Origin: Merdimmobilis hominis
GTDB taxonomy: Bacteria; Bacillota; Clostridia; Oscillospirales; Ruminococcaceae
Reading direction: 5' to 3' (one strand)
Assembly (NCBI RefSeq): GCF_021109255.1
Contig: NZ_JAJODG010000004.1
DNA length: 64,000 nucleotides
How positions within the stretch are numbered: position 1 is the first letter of the stretch; each line of letters starts with the position of its first letter. A program made the position numbers and the translations under genes. Below the pieces are notes generated by a model. The model searched no databases. It was not told the origin of the DNA and saw nothing but the letters and a program-made list of their open reading frames with translations. Positions 1-8,284 of the stretch are shown here, piece after piece.

Positions 1-957
1 CTTGTGAGCGAAGCCATTGCTTTGAATTGTGCAAATGCTTGTGGCATATTGAGTGATTTTTTGGAAGATGATGCTCTCGTGTCAACAGTAAGCGGTCGCA
101 TGAGTTCCGGCGGTTTTGGCTTTAATATTGAAACAGACACCGGCACTAAATATGTCGCTGTATCAAATTCTCAAATAGAGATTGATGCCGCATACGAGGG
201 AATTAACTATCTTTCTCTTTTTGAAGCGAAACGAGACTTGTCTGATGATTTTCTTGTAAGGCAGCTTTACTACCCTTTCCGTGTATGGAGTAGCCGAGTA
301 ACCAAGCCGGTCAAGCCTGTGTTCCTTATCTTTTCAAACGGTATGTTTAACTTGTATCAATATCAGTTTGACGATCCTCAAAACTATAATTCGCTTAGAC
401 TGGTAAAGCAGAAGAATTATGTGATCGCAACTGAAATCTGCTTGTCAGATATTGAAAACCTTTTGACAACTGTTCCGTTGGTAACTGAGCCTGAAATTTC
501 ATTTCCCCAAGCTGACCGTATGTCCCGGATAGTAAACCTTATCGAGTTGTTAAATGAGAAACCGATGACAAAGCAAGATATAACATCGGAATACGCATTT
601 GATGAGCGGCAGACAAATTATTATACTGATGCAGGACGATACCTTGGGCTTATCGACAAAGGGCATGACGAAGATGGAAACATTCTTTTCCAGTTGTCTG
701 CCCGTGGACATCATATAATGGGGTTGGAGTACAAGGAACGCCAACTTGCTCTTGTGACACAGATATTGATGCACAAGGTATTCAACGAAACCTTAAAACT
801 ACATCTACAATGCGGAGAAATGCCGGATAAACAAACCATCATCCAAATTATGAAGAACTCAAGCCTATATCATGTTGAAGCTGACAGCACATATTTGCGG
901 CGTTCTTCCACAGTCATAGGTTGGATAAACTGGATTTTGGGAATTGTTGAAGAATAA
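1..957 (+). CDS. Restriction-endonuclease-like protein (PD-(D/E)xK fold), 5' end outside window
   Basis: The reading frame is open to the window edge, so the gene is probably partial; the first in-frame start is GTG at 4. Counting from that GTG, D61 is followed by E74-A-K76, a spacing and sequence that fit a PD-(D/E)xK nuclease centre (IEIDAAYEG, then LFEAKRDLSDD). The second half (about residues 160-235) reads like a winged-helix domain. Type II restriction enzymes with this arrangement usually lie next to a DNA methyltransferase, which would be upstream and out of view. Base composition is more AT-rich than the chromosomal part. Nuclease function is inferred from the motif, not from a recognised family name. 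Confidence 0.55.
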   Translation, partial: LVSEAIALNCANACGILSDFLEDDALVSTVSGRMSSGGFGFNIETDTGTKYVAVSNSQIEIDAAYEGINYLSLFEAKRDLSDDFLVRQLYYPFRVWSSRVTKPVKPVFLIFSNGMFNLYQYQFDDPQNYNSLRLVKQKNYVIATEICLSDIENLLTTVPLVTEPEISFPQADRMSRIVNLIELLNEKPMTKQDITSEYAFDERQTNYYTDAGRYLGLIDKGHDEDGNILFQLSARGHHIMGLEYKERQLALVTQILMHKVFNETLKLHLQCGEMPDKQTIIQIMKNSSLYHVEADSTYLRRSSTVIGWINWILGIVEE

Positions 958-985
958 CTCTCCGCTGAAAAGGAGGGTGGAAAGC

Positions 986-1165
986 ATGGCAGACAATAAG
1001 CAAAGACCAATTATTCAATCAAGTGGATACAACGGTAGCGAGCCTACTCGTATTTGTCCTCACTGTGGCAAAGAAAAACCGTTGAGCGACTTTGGTTATA
1101 GAAAAATGAAAAAAGGCGAAAATGGGCAAGTCAGAAACCAGTCTTGGTGTAAAGATTGCCGATAA
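986..1165 (+). CDS. Small zinc-ribbon protein
   Basis: A 59-residue basic protein with two CxxC pairs (CPHCGKEKPL and WCKDC) about 30 residues apart, which would bind one zinc ion. The ATG at 986 is chosen over an in-frame start 42 bases upstream because AGGAGGGTGG lies at 971-980. It starts 28 bases after the nuclease-like gene and ends just before a terminator, so the two are probably co-transcribed. Short CxxC proteins of this kind are often seen beside restriction genes or resemble the zinc finger preceding an HNH nuclease. No nuclease residues remain here, so its role is unknown. Confidence 0.6.
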   Translation: MADNKQRPIIQSSGYNGSEPTRICPHCGKEKPLSDFGYRKMKKGENGQVRNQSWCKDCR

Positions 1166-1176
1166 AACGAATGACA

Positions 1177-1209
1177 GACCGTCTACCGTAAAAAGGTAGG
1201 CGGTCTTTT
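1177..1209 (+). terminator. Rho-independent terminator
   Basis: An 11-bp stem (1177-1187 with 1195-1205, one G-U pair) is followed by TTTT. It closes the nuclease/zinc-ribbon unit. Confidence 0.75.
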
Positions 1210-1241
1210 CATATCCAAAACAAAATCATAGGAGGAACGAT

Positions 1242-1538
1242 ATGCCGAGAAAACAACCGACCACCCTTGCAGAATGTAACGCCGAATTGGGGCTTGCACA
1301 AAAGCAGCTACGACAGTATCAAAACCGGGAGAAAGTGCTGACACGGAAGTTGTTCGTAGAGGAACGCCGCATCAGAACGCACCGCCTTTGCGCCCGTGGC
1401 GGCTATCTGGAAAGCATCGTGCCGGAGTTGATCGCCATGACGGACGAGGAAGCGAAAGACTACCTTTACCACGCAGTACACAGCGAGGAAGCAAAAGCAT
1501 TTTTGAAAAAACGAGCCGAGGGAGGGGTTACGGAATAA
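1242..1538 (+). CDS. DUF3847 family mobilization-region protein
   Basis: A 98-residue charged, helical protein with an AGGAGG site at 1231-1236. Sequence and position, directly upstream of oriT and a MobA/MobL relaxase, fit the DUF3847 family that accompanies relaxases in clostridial mobilizable elements. It has a coiled-coil-like N-terminal half rich in Q/K/R/E and a conserved-looking CARGGYLE segment near the middle. A relaxosome accessory role is plausible from context; nothing catalytic is visible. Confidence 0.7.
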   Translation: MPRKQPTTLAECNAELGLAQKQLRQYQNREKVLTRKLFVEERRIRTHRLCARGGYLESIVPELIAMTDEEAKDYLYHAVHSEEAKAFLKKRAEGGVTE

Positions 1539-1540
1539 TA

Positions 1541-1675
1541 CCCTTGTTTACAAGGGCGCACTTATACACCCTGTCGGGTGTCGTGCGCTCTGCCGAGGGC
1601 TTTGTGGGAGCGTGGGAAATCCACACTCCCACATTGGCGGCTTGCGCCGCACAGGGAAAACTGCATTTTCCCTGC
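1541..1675. other. oriT-like region with MOBQ nic motif
   Basis: Positions 1553-1564 read AGGGCGCACTTA. On the other strand this is TAAGTGCGCCCT, the nic-region core known from RSF1010, pIP501 and related MOBQ plasmids. It is flanked by a short palindrome (1541-1556, CCCTTG/CAAGGG), a small hairpin (1567-1580), a stem pairing 1603-1610 with 1626-1633, and another pairing 1652-1660 with 1666-1674. The relaxase starts about 110 bases downstream. The match to the core is direct; that nicking occurs here is inference. Confidence 0.75.
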
Positions 1676-1784
1676 GACAGCTTACGCTGTCTACCCTTTA
1701 GCGCACTTGCGGAAAGCGAACACCTTGCTTCGCAAGCTATTCACTTTCCACAAGTCTGAATAACCGAAACCGGGAGGTGGTACT

Positions 1785-3278
1785 ATCGCAATTTACCATT
1801 GCAGCATTAAGATCGTCAGCCGTGGCAGCGGTAAATCCGCAGTCGCAGCAGCTGCCTACCGAAGCGGCGAGAAAATCACAAACGAGTGGGACGGCATAAC
1901 CCACGACTACACCAAGAAAGGCGGCATCGTCCATTCCGAAATCCTGCTGCCACCCAATGCTCCACTATGCTTCAAAGACCGGGGAACGCTATGGAACAGC
2001 GTGGAGGAAATCGAAAAGGCGGGCAATTCCCAACTGGCAAGAGAGTTGGAAGTTGCCCTGCCCATAGAGTTATCCAGAGAGGAACAGTTACGGCTTGTCC
2101 GTGAATACTGTTCCTCTCAATTTGTTTCCAAAGGAATGTGCGCCGACTTCAATATCCACGACACAGGCAGCGGCAATCCCCACGCCCATATCCTCTTGAC
2201 GATGCGCCCGATGGACGAGCAGGGCAAGTGGCTTCCGAAATCCAAAAAGGAATATGTGCTTGATGAAAACGGCGAGCGCATCCGTCTTGCAAGCGGCAGA
2301 TATAAGACACGAAAAGTTGACCTTGTGGACTGGAACAGCCACGACAACGCCGAGGTCTGGCGCAAGGCGTGGGCTGACCTTGCCAACAGTTTTTTGGAGC
2401 AGAGTAACCGCCCGGAACGCATCGACCACCGCAGCTATGAACGGCAGGGCATTGAGCAAATCCCGACTGTTCACATCGGCGTGGCGGCATCACAGATGGA
2501 GAAGAAAGGCATCGTTACCGAGCGTGGCGAACTCAACCGCAGTATCAAGGCGGCTAATCGTATGCTCCGTGAAATCCGGGCGCAGATCGGCAAGCTGAAA
2601 GAATGGCTGTCCGAAATTTTCAAGGCAAAGGAAGCCTTGCGAGCCGAGCCGCAACAGCCGAAATCTCCCGACCTGTCAACGCTGCTGTTCCGCTATCTGG
2701 ATATTCAGAAAGCAAAGGGCAGGAAGTATTCGCAGAGTTGGCAGCAACAGCACACCGCCGATGAACTCAAAGCCATTTCCAAAGCGGTCAATCTTCTTGC
2801 GGAAAAGGGTATCTTCACTCTGGAGGAATTGGACGCTGCCCTGTCCTCTGTCAGCGACAAGGCAAGCGAAATCCGTGGTGCTATGAAGCCGAGGGAAGCG
2901 AGAATTAAGCAGCTACAAAAGCTGATTGAGCAGGCGCAGAACTTCCAAAAGACAAAGCCCGTCCATGATGAATACAAGCAAATCCGTTGGAAAGGCAAGC
3001 AGGAAAAGTTTGCAGAAACGCATCGAGCCGACCTCACGATATGGGAAGCGGCTAACCGTTATCTGCGGGCGAACTTGCCGGATATGAAACTGACCCCTAA
3101 AGCGTGGCAGACCGAGCTTGCTAAGCTGACCGCCGAGAACGAAGCGGAGTGCGCCAAGCTGAAAGCACAGCGGGAAGTCGTTTCCGATCTGCAAAAAATC
3201 CACCGCTATGTGGATATTGCGCTGAAAGAGGACGCACCGCAGCAGAGCAAAACCAGAAATCACAATATAGACCGATGA
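1785..3278 (+). CDS. mobA: MobA/MobL family relaxase, apparent non-AUG start
   Basis: A relaxase that would nick oriT and lead conjugative transfer. The N-terminal segment IYHCSIKIVSRG followed by SAVAAAAYRSGE holds the expected catalytic tyrosine. The metal-binding HAH of NPHAHILLTMR lies about residue 130. The C-terminal half is helical and rich in K/E/Q, as in mobilization proteins. The frame has a stop at 1761 and no ATG, GTG or TTG until 2001, which is past the tyrosine. The best-placed start is ATC at 1785, after GGGAGGTGG (1772-1780); ATT at 1791 is the alternative. Length from 1785 is 497 residues. A GTG start at 2001 would give a 425-residue protein without the catalytic region. Confidence 0.85.
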   Translation: MAIYHCSIKIVSRGSGKSAVAAAAYRSGEKITNEWDGITHDYTKKGGIVHSEILLPPNAPLCFKDRGTLWNSVEEIEKAGNSQLARELEVALPIELSREEQLRLVREYCSSQFVSKGMCADFNIHDTGSGNPHAHILLTMRPMDEQGKWLPKSKKEYVLDENGERIRLASGRYKTRKVDLVDWNSHDNAEVWRKAWADLANSFLEQSNRPERIDHRSYERQGIEQIPTVHIGVAASQMEKKGIVTERGELNRSIKAANRMLREIRAQIGKLKEWLSEIFKAKEALRAEPQQPKSPDLSTLLFRYLDIQKAKGRKYSQSWQQQHTADELKAISKAVNLLAEKGIFTLEELDAALSSVSDKASEIRGAMKPREARIKQLQKLIEQAQNFQKTKPVHDEYKQIRWKGKQEKFAETHRADLTIWEAANRYLRANLPDMKLTPKAWQTELAKLTAENEAECAKLKAQREVVSDLQKIHRYVDIALKEDAPQQSKTRNHNIDR

Positions 3279-3301
3279 GCCATCGGAGAAAGGAAACCAC
3301 C

Positions 3302-3664
3302 ATGAACAAGAACAAAGAGTTTGAACATGAAATCGACCCGGAGCTGTTAGAGGAAATCCGGCTATGGGAAGAAGCCGACCACGATGAGCTGACAGAATAT
3401 TATTTCTCCTGCTCTGACCCCTATCTCAAACCGCAGCCCCTACCGCCCGACCACGTACGCCACAACTGCTACTTTAACGAGGACGGGCATCTCTGCGTGA
3501 AAAATTTTTCCGCTTTCTGGCTGCCGGAATTCACCTTGCAAAAGGAGATCGGCGGCACACTCTACACCGTCACAGGCAGCTATGACGGAACGGAAACGCT
3601 TGACAAGAAAATGGAGCGCATTATGGGCGAAAAGTTTACAGAAAAGATGGAGGAACAGGAATGA
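3302..3664 (+). CDS. TnpW-like transposon-encoded protein
   Basis: A 120-residue acidic protein between relaxase and recombinase. The ATG at 3302 follows GGAGAAAGGAAA and is preferred to the longer open frame. The C-terminal 40 residues (IGGTLYTVTGSYDGTETLDKK) resemble the small TnpW proteins of Tn4451-type elements. The N-terminal part, with a DDHVRHNCYF-like cysteine/histidine segment, is not recognised. The stop overlaps an ATG at 3661, which suggests translational coupling to the next frame. Function in the element is unknown. Confidence 0.6.
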   Translation: MNKNKEFEHEIDPELLEEIRLWEEADHDELTEYYFSCSDPYLKPQPLPPDHVRHNCYFNEDGHLCVKNFSAFWLPEFTLQKEIGGTLYTVTGSYDGTETLDKKMERIMGEKFTEKMEEQE

Positions 3665-3741
3665 CAAATTCACAAAATCTTGGTACAATAGAAGCAACCA
3701 ATCCTGTACTGGCAGTTGCCCCATTAAAGGAGGAAACAGAA

Positions 3742-5379
3742 ATGTTACGGGCAACTGAAAAAATCACCGCATTATACTGCCGACTTTCGCAGGAGGATGC
3801 CAACGAGGGCGATAGCAATTCCATCACCAATCAGAAAGACATTCTGCTCCGCTACGCCAAAGAACACCGCTTTCCCAACCCGACCTTTTTCGTAGATGAC
3901 GGGTACAGCGGCACCAACTATGACCGCCCCGGCTTTCAGCAAATGCTGTCTGAAATCGAAGCGGGAAAAGTAGCAGTAGTGCTGACGAAAGACCTTTCCC
4001 GACTTGGGCGTAATTCCTCGTTGACCGGGCTGTATATCAACTTCACTTTTCCAAAATACAGCGTCCGCTATATCGCCATCAACGACCACTTTGACACCAT
4101 CGACCCCAACAGCACCGACAACGATGTGGCGGGTATCAAAAACTGGTTTAACGAGTTTTTCGCCAAAGACACAAGCCGCAAAATCCGGGCTGTGCAGAAA
4201 GCAAAGGGCGAGCGTGGCGTACCGCTGACAACAAATGTGCCTTTTGGCTACCGCAAAGACCCGGAGGACAGAACGAAGTGGATTGTGGACGAAGCCGCCG
4301 CCCTTGTAGTCAAGCGCATCTTCAAGCTGTGCATGGAGGGCAGAGGTCCGATGCAGATTGCAAAGCTGCTCCAAGCGGAAAAGGTGCTTAACCCCACTTC
4401 CTACAAACGCAGGGAGGGCATCAAATCCCCAAGCCCCGAAACTGCCGACCCCTACCATTGGAACACCAACACGGTTGTTCATATTCTGGAACGGCGGGAG
4501 TACACAGGCTGCACGGTCAACTTCAAGACCTACACCAACTCTATCTGGGACAAGAAGCAGAGGGAAACGCCCATTGAGAAACAGGCGGTTTTCTACAACA
4601 CCCACCTGGCAATCATCGAGCAGGAAGTCTTTGACAAGGTGCAGCAGATCCGTAAGCAGCGTCACCGCAGAACGAAAACGGGCAAGAGCAGCTTGTTTTC
4701 CGGCATGGTCTATTGCGCCGACTGCGGAGCGAAAATGCGGTATTGTACCACCAACTACTTTGAGAAGCGGCAAGACCATTTCGTATGCGCCAACTACCGC
4801 AGCAACACGGGAAGCTGCTCGGCACACTTTATCCGGGCGGTTGTGTTGGAGGAATTGGTCTGGATGCACATGAAAGCGGTTATCTTCTATGTGACACGCT
4901 ACGAGAAGCATTTTAGGGCGGTTATGGAGCAGCGGTTACGAATGAGCAGCGAGGAAGCCATCCGTGGCTACAAGACGCAGCTTGCACAGGCAGAACGCCG
5001 CCTTGCAGAGCTTGACCGACTGTTTATCCGCATCTATGAGGACAATGTTTCCGGGCGCATCACCGATGAACGATTTTCCCTTATGAGCAAGACCTATGAG
5101 GACGAACAGGCGCAACTCAAGGTGGATATTCACCGCTTACGGCAGGAAATTGAAGTACAGGAACGACAGATTGAAGATTTAGAGAAGTTCATTCAGCGGG
5201 TACACAAATACGAGGACTTGCAGGAAATGACACCCTACGCCCTGCGAGAGCTTGTCAAGGGTATCTACATCGAAGCCCCCGACAAGAGCAGCGGAAAGCG
5301 CAGACAGGGCGTCCGCATCTCCTACGACCTTGTGGGCTTTGTCCCCGTGGAAGAACTGTTGAAACAGGAAACGGCATGA
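3742..5379 (+). CDS. Large serine recombinase (TnpX/TndX type)
   Basis: A site-specific recombinase that would excise and integrate the element. The N-terminal resolvase domain has YCRLSQED with the catalytic serine near residue 14, and TKDLSRLGRN further on. A recombinase domain follows, then a zinc ribbon (CADCGAK...YC) near residues 330-370. A long coiled coil then leads into a DUF4368-like C-terminus. Start 3742 is chosen because AAAGGAGG lies at 3726-3733. An in-frame ATG at 3661, overlapping the upstream stop, would add 27 residues without homologous sequence. At 545 residues it is normal for the family. Confidence 0.93.
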   Translation: MLRATEKITALYCRLSQEDANEGDSNSITNQKDILLRYAKEHRFPNPTFFVDDGYSGTNYDRPGFQQMLSEIEAGKVAVVLTKDLSRLGRNSSLTGLYINFTFPKYSVRYIAINDHFDTIDPNSTDNDVAGIKNWFNEFFAKDTSRKIRAVQKAKGERGVPLTTNVPFGYRKDPEDRTKWIVDEAAALVVKRIFKLCMEGRGPMQIAKLLQAEKVLNPTSYKRREGIKSPSPETADPYHWNTNTVVHILERREYTGCTVNFKTYTNSIWDKKQRETPIEKQAVFYNTHLAIIEQEVFDKVQQIRKQRHRRTKTGKSSLFSGMVYCADCGAKMRYCTTNYFEKRQDHFVCANYRSNTGSCSAHFIRAVVLEELVWMHMKAVIFYVTRYEKHFRAVMEQRLRMSSEEAIRGYKTQLAQAERRLAELDRLFIRIYEDNVSGRITDERFSLMSKTYEDEQAQLKVDIHRLRQEIEVQERQIEDLEKFIQRVHKYEDLQEMTPYALRELVKGIYIEAPDKSSGKRRQGVRISYDLVGFVPVEELLKQETA

Positions 5380-5395
5380 CCAAAGCCATGCCGTT
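5371..5395 (+). terminator. Hairpin at the end of the recombinase gene
   Basis: An 8-bp inverted repeat (ACGGCATG at 5371-5378 with CATGCCGT at 5387-5394) overlaps the recombinase stop codon. No strong T-tract follows, so it may be a weak terminator or part of the element's end structure. Confidence 0.4.
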
Positions 5396-5580
5396 CCTGC
5401 AAAAAGCAATATTACTTTCTTATGACCCCCGCCGATTTCCCAGGGTGTTTTTTCACCCTTGTGGCAGCAATAGATCCTTTTCGGTGGCTGCGCCGCTCCC
5501 CCAGGCAACCGCCGGTTCGCGGCGGGTCTGGCAGCCGTATTGAAATCAATCCTTCTAAATTTTTTCACCGGGCTTTTTAT

Positions 5581-5615
5581 ATGACACACAGCTGTCATAT
5601 TTCCTGCAATATACT
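5581..5615 (+). promoter_or_regulatory. Promoter with palindromic operator
   Basis: An ATGACA-6-TGTCAT palindrome (5581-5598) lies 11 bases upstream of a TATACT -10 box (5610-5615). No good -35 element is present at the usual distance, which fits control by a bound regulator. It drives the zinc-ribbon gene at 5646. The rest of 5400-5580 is non-coding and holds no recognisable element apart from the presumed element border. Confidence 0.55.
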
Positions 5616-5645
5616 AAAGGCATCAAAAGAAAGGAGCGAAATCAT

Positions 5646-5921
5646 ATGGAAAACAAAGAGAACAAGATGATTTTTTGTCAAAGCTGCGGCATGCCCCTGG
5701 AAAAAGAAGAGGATTTCGGCACCAATGTTGACGGCAGCCCCAACGGCGACTACTGTGCCTACTGCTACAGGGGCGGGGCATTCCTTGCCGACTGCACCAT
5801 GGAGGAGATGATTGATTTCTGCCTGGAGGCCACCAAGGACACCGGACTTTACACCGACCGGGAGGAGGCCCGCTGCCAGATGATGGATTGGTTCCCCACC
5901 CTCAAGCGCTGGAGCAAATAG
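5646..5921 (+). CDS. Putative zinc-ribbon protein (zf-ribbon_2 type)
   Basis: A 91-residue protein beginning with MIFCQSCGMPLEKEEDFGTN and a second pair CAYCYRGG, the pattern of the putative zinc ribbon family often found as a small stand-alone gene or fused to regulators. The C-terminal half is a helical DUF-like tail ending in WFPTLKRW. The ribosome site AAGGAG (5631-5636) supports the ATG. It stands alone between its own promoter and a long perfect palindromic terminator. Function unknown; a metal- or stress-responsive small protein is the usual guess. Confidence 0.75.
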   Translation: MENKENKMIFCQSCGMPLEKEEDFGTNVDGSPNGDYCAYCYRGGAFLADCTMEEMIDFCLEATKDTGLYTDREEARCQMMDWFPTLKRWSK

Positions 5922-5934
5922 CTCTTAACCCAGC

Positions 5935-5970
5935 AGCAGCCCCGGATTTCCTAGGAAATCCGGGGCTGCT
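5935..5970. terminator. Bidirectional 36-bp perfect palindrome
   Basis: Two 17-base arms around a TA centre form a perfect inverted repeat between convergent genes. It can act on both strands; the following bases are only modestly T-rich. Confidence 0.75.
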
Positions 5971-5992
5971 TGTCATTTGCTCACAATCTATT

Positions 5993-7093
5993 TTAGAGGC
6001 TCAGGCTGTTTGTTTCGGGTTCCTCCCCCAAAGAGGCAAAATAAGCGCGGTTATGGGCCACCTCTTTGGAATCTGGGCGATAGGTTGCCGCCAATTCATT
6101 GTAAGCGGCGGCTTCCCGCCTGCGGCCAAGCTGGTCCAGGCAGACACACAGCTGGATGGCCGGCAGAAAGCCATAGCAGTCGGGGGAAACGAACCCGCCG
6201 GATTGGTCCTCCCGCGGGCGGGAAAGGGCGGTTTGGTACCAGAAAACCGCTTCTTCAAACCGCCCCTGCCCCAGGAACCAGGCCCCCAGGTCACAGCAGA
6301 GTTCCGCTCGGGGCGGGGCGAGGGCCAGCCCCCGCAGGAGGGCAAACAAGGCATCCTCCTGCCACCCCAACTGCCGGTAGCAGCCGCTGAGAAGGCGGCA
6401 GGCATCCAGTTTGTTTTCCACCCAGGCGGTTGGCTCCAGCAAAAAGAGCTCCAGAACTTGGATGGCTTTGGCATATTCCCGGTGATCCACCAGCTCCCGG
6501 CCATAATAGAACTGTTGCCGGGGCCCCAGTTTCTCCCCATCCGCCAGCATTTTTTCATAGATGCGCAGGTTGCGGTCCAGGTCGCCAGATTGGGTCTTCC
6601 GGTGGGTTACCCCGATGTCCGAATATACAATGACCCCCCTGGGGGTGATGACTTCATGGACCTTGCCTTCCCACAAGAAACCGGCGTGATTTTTTAACAG
6701 GCGTTCCCGGTAATAGGAGAAAGTGGGGTTGCCAGCGGAATCAAAGGCTACATGATACCGCATCATCACCAGGTCCACTTGGGGGGAAAGGGTTTCTTTT
6801 AAGGAGAGGAACTTCTCCCGGTCGGGCTGGAGCAGCAAATCATCGGCGTCCAGCCACAAGAGATAGTCCCCTGTCGCCTTGGAAAACGCGTAGTTTCGGG
6901 CGGCGGCGAAATCGTCCGTCCACTGGTAGGGGTAGACGGCGTCGGTGTACTGCCGGGCCACCTCCTGAGTGCGGTCGGTGGAACCGGTGTCCACCACAAT
7001 AATTTCATCGGCGATTCCCTGGACACTGTCCAAACAGCGGCCAAGGGTTTCCTCCTCATTCTTGACAATCATACACAAACTGATGGTGATCAT
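5993..7093 (-). CDS. Glycosyltransferase family 2 with C-terminal TPR-like region
   Basis: Begins MITISLCMIVKNEEETLGRCL, the signature of GT2 enzymes of the SunS/TPR type. IIVVDTGSTDRT and the metal-binding LWLDADD follow within the first 110 residues. Residues about 200-360 are helical repeats resembling TPRs. The total is 366 residues. ATG at 7093 is chosen because GGAGAGGA lies 7 bases upstream on the minus strand; a longer upstream frame has no homologous sequence. The target is unknown: family members glycosylate peptides, proteins or wall polymers. No bacteriocin-like substrate gene is adjacent. Confidence 0.85.
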   Translation of the reverse strand: MITISLCMIVKNEEETLGRCLDSVQGIADEIIVVDTGSTDRTQEVARQYTDAVYPYQWTDDFAAARNYAFSKATGDYLLWLDADDLLLQPDREKFLSLKETLSPQVDLVMMRYHVAFDSAGNPTFSYYRERLLKNHAGFLWEGKVHEVITPRGVIVYSDIGVTHRKTQSGDLDRNLRIYEKMLADGEKLGPRQQFYYGRELVDHREYAKAIQVLELFLLEPTAWVENKLDACRLLSGCYRQLGWQEDALFALLRGLALAPPRAELCCDLGAWFLGQGRFEEAVFWYQTALSRPREDQSGGFVSPDCYGFLPAIQLCVCLDQLGRRREAAAYNELAATYRPDSKEVAHNRAYFASLGEEPETNSLSL

Positions 7094-7280
7094 AGTCCTG
7101 TCCTCTCCCCGTGGATTTGCGGCAGTGCCGCACTCTATCCTATGCTCAGGGACGAAAAATGTGACAGCGGCCGGTGCTTTTTCCCTGGCGGACTGCCAAG
7201 GGCAGAGAGCAAAGTCCCTGGAAGGCTTGCCCCAGCTATAAAACCAGCCTCCCCCGGGGAAGATAAACCTAAGACACAAA

Positions 7281-7305
7281 AAGACAGCAGCTTGGCTGCT
7301 GTCTT
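7281..7305 (-). terminator. Terminator of the WYL regulator gene
   Basis: An 11-bp perfect stem (AAGACAGCAGC/GCTGCTGTCTT, loop of three) overlaps the regulator's stop codon and is followed on the minus strand by a TTTTT run. Confidence 0.85.
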
Positions 7306-8224
7306 AGTTGCCAGGGGTCGGGCCGCCGTAGTTTTCCAGGATTTTTTGCGCCTCCTCCCCCAGTCTGCGGCGGAGTTCCGGCGGGGAAAGCACCGTCATC
7401 TCCCGCCCAAAGGAGAGTAGATACCCACAGATGCCCCCGTCGTCCGGGTACTGATCCACCACCAGGAACCCGCCTTCCGGCAGATGGGTCACCTTTTCCG
7501 GCGGGAATTCATCATACACCCGGAAGGCTGCCTTCTCGGTGAACCGCAGCCGCACTTCGATTGTTTTTCCCCAGCTGGAGGGCAGTTCTTCCACCTCCGG
7601 CGGGAGAGGCCGGGGCAAGAATTTTTCCTCCAAAAGGGCGGGCTCCTCCATCCGGCAGATTTTGAAGGTGCGAAACGCCTGCCGTTCCCGGCAGTATCCC
7701 TGCAAATACCAGGAGCCATATTTAAACCGCAGTTTCACTGGCTCCACCCGGCGCTGGGTCCGCTGGCCGCTCATACCGCAATAGGAGAATTGGAGCACCC
7801 TCCGGCCGACGATGGCCTGCCGCAGCAGGGCAAACCTCTCCCGCTCCACCGGGCCGCTGCCCCAGGAGGAAAAATCCACGTCAATCCAATTGGCGGCACT
7901 GTCCCCAAACAAACTCCCCAGCCGGGAGAGGATCTCTTGGCTGTCCGTACCGCCGGTGGCCTGCAAGCTCTGCAAGGCGAAGAGGATGTCGTTTTGCTCC
8001 TCCTTGGTCAGGAGGGACTTGTCCAATACAAAACCGGGCAGCAAACCCAAGCCGCCGCCCCTCCCTTTGGTGGAGTAAATGGGGATCCCCGCTTGGGAGA
8101 GGGCCTCCACATCCCGGTAGATGGTCCGGGTGGAGACTTCAAACCGCTCCGCCAGCTGGGAGGCGGTCATCTCCCCCCGCTCCAGCAGGAGATAGATTAT
8201 TTGAAACAGCCGGTTGCCCTGCAC
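7304..8224 (-). CDS. YafY-type HTH/WYL transcriptional regulator
   Basis: A 306-residue regulator. The N-terminal HTH (residues 5-55) has SQLAERFEVSTRTIYRDVEAL. A central WYL domain (about 130-200) has LQFSYCGMSG and WYLQGYC, followed by a WCX-like C-terminus. It starts at GTG 8224 with GGGAGG nine bases upstream. WYL regulators sense small ligands or nucleic-acid signals. It is monocistronic. Its target is not evident; the palindromic promoter at 5581 is a candidate because zinc-ribbon genes and YafY regulators often co-occur, but that link is inference. Confidence 0.9.
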   Translation of the reverse strand: MQGNRLFQIIYLLLERGEMTASQLAERFEVSTRTIYRDVEALSQAGIPIYSTKGRGGGLGLLPGFVLDKSLLTKEEQNDILFALQSLQATGGTDSQEILSRLGSLFGDSAANWIDVDFSSWGSGPVERERFALLRQAIVGRRVLQFSYCGMSGQRTQRRVEPVKLRFKYGSWYLQGYCRERQAFRTFKICRMEEPALLEEKFLPRPLPPEVEELPSSWGKTIEVRLRFTEKAAFRVYDEFPPEKVTHLPEGGFLVVDQYPDDGGICGYLLSFGREMTVLSPPELRRRLGEEAQKILENYGGPTPGN

Positions 8225-8284
8225 AGGTGATCCCTCCCTTTTGCTGGTAAACTTTCAACAAGTTGTTGACTTGTTGTGGAAAAC

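Larger units (their letters stand above)
1..5400. mobile_element. Right part of a mobilizable element with large serine recombinase
   Basis: The segment carries DUF3847, oriT, MobA/MobL relaxase, TnpW-like protein and a large serine recombinase in the order usual for small mobilizable elements of Clostridia (Tn4451/TnpX type). The restriction-like cargo at its left side is visibly more AT-rich than the chromosome to the right. The left end lies outside the window. The right end is placed just after the recombinase by analogy; no terminal repeat or duplicated target could be confirmed, so the border at about 5.4 kb is approximate. Confidence 0.75.

Noticed and set aside
3661..3741. Upstream start of the serine recombinase at ATG 3661
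   Set aside because: The added 27 residues do not look like a resolvase N-terminus and a strong ribosome site lies directly before ATG 3742. The overlap with the TnpW-like stop may only serve coupling.
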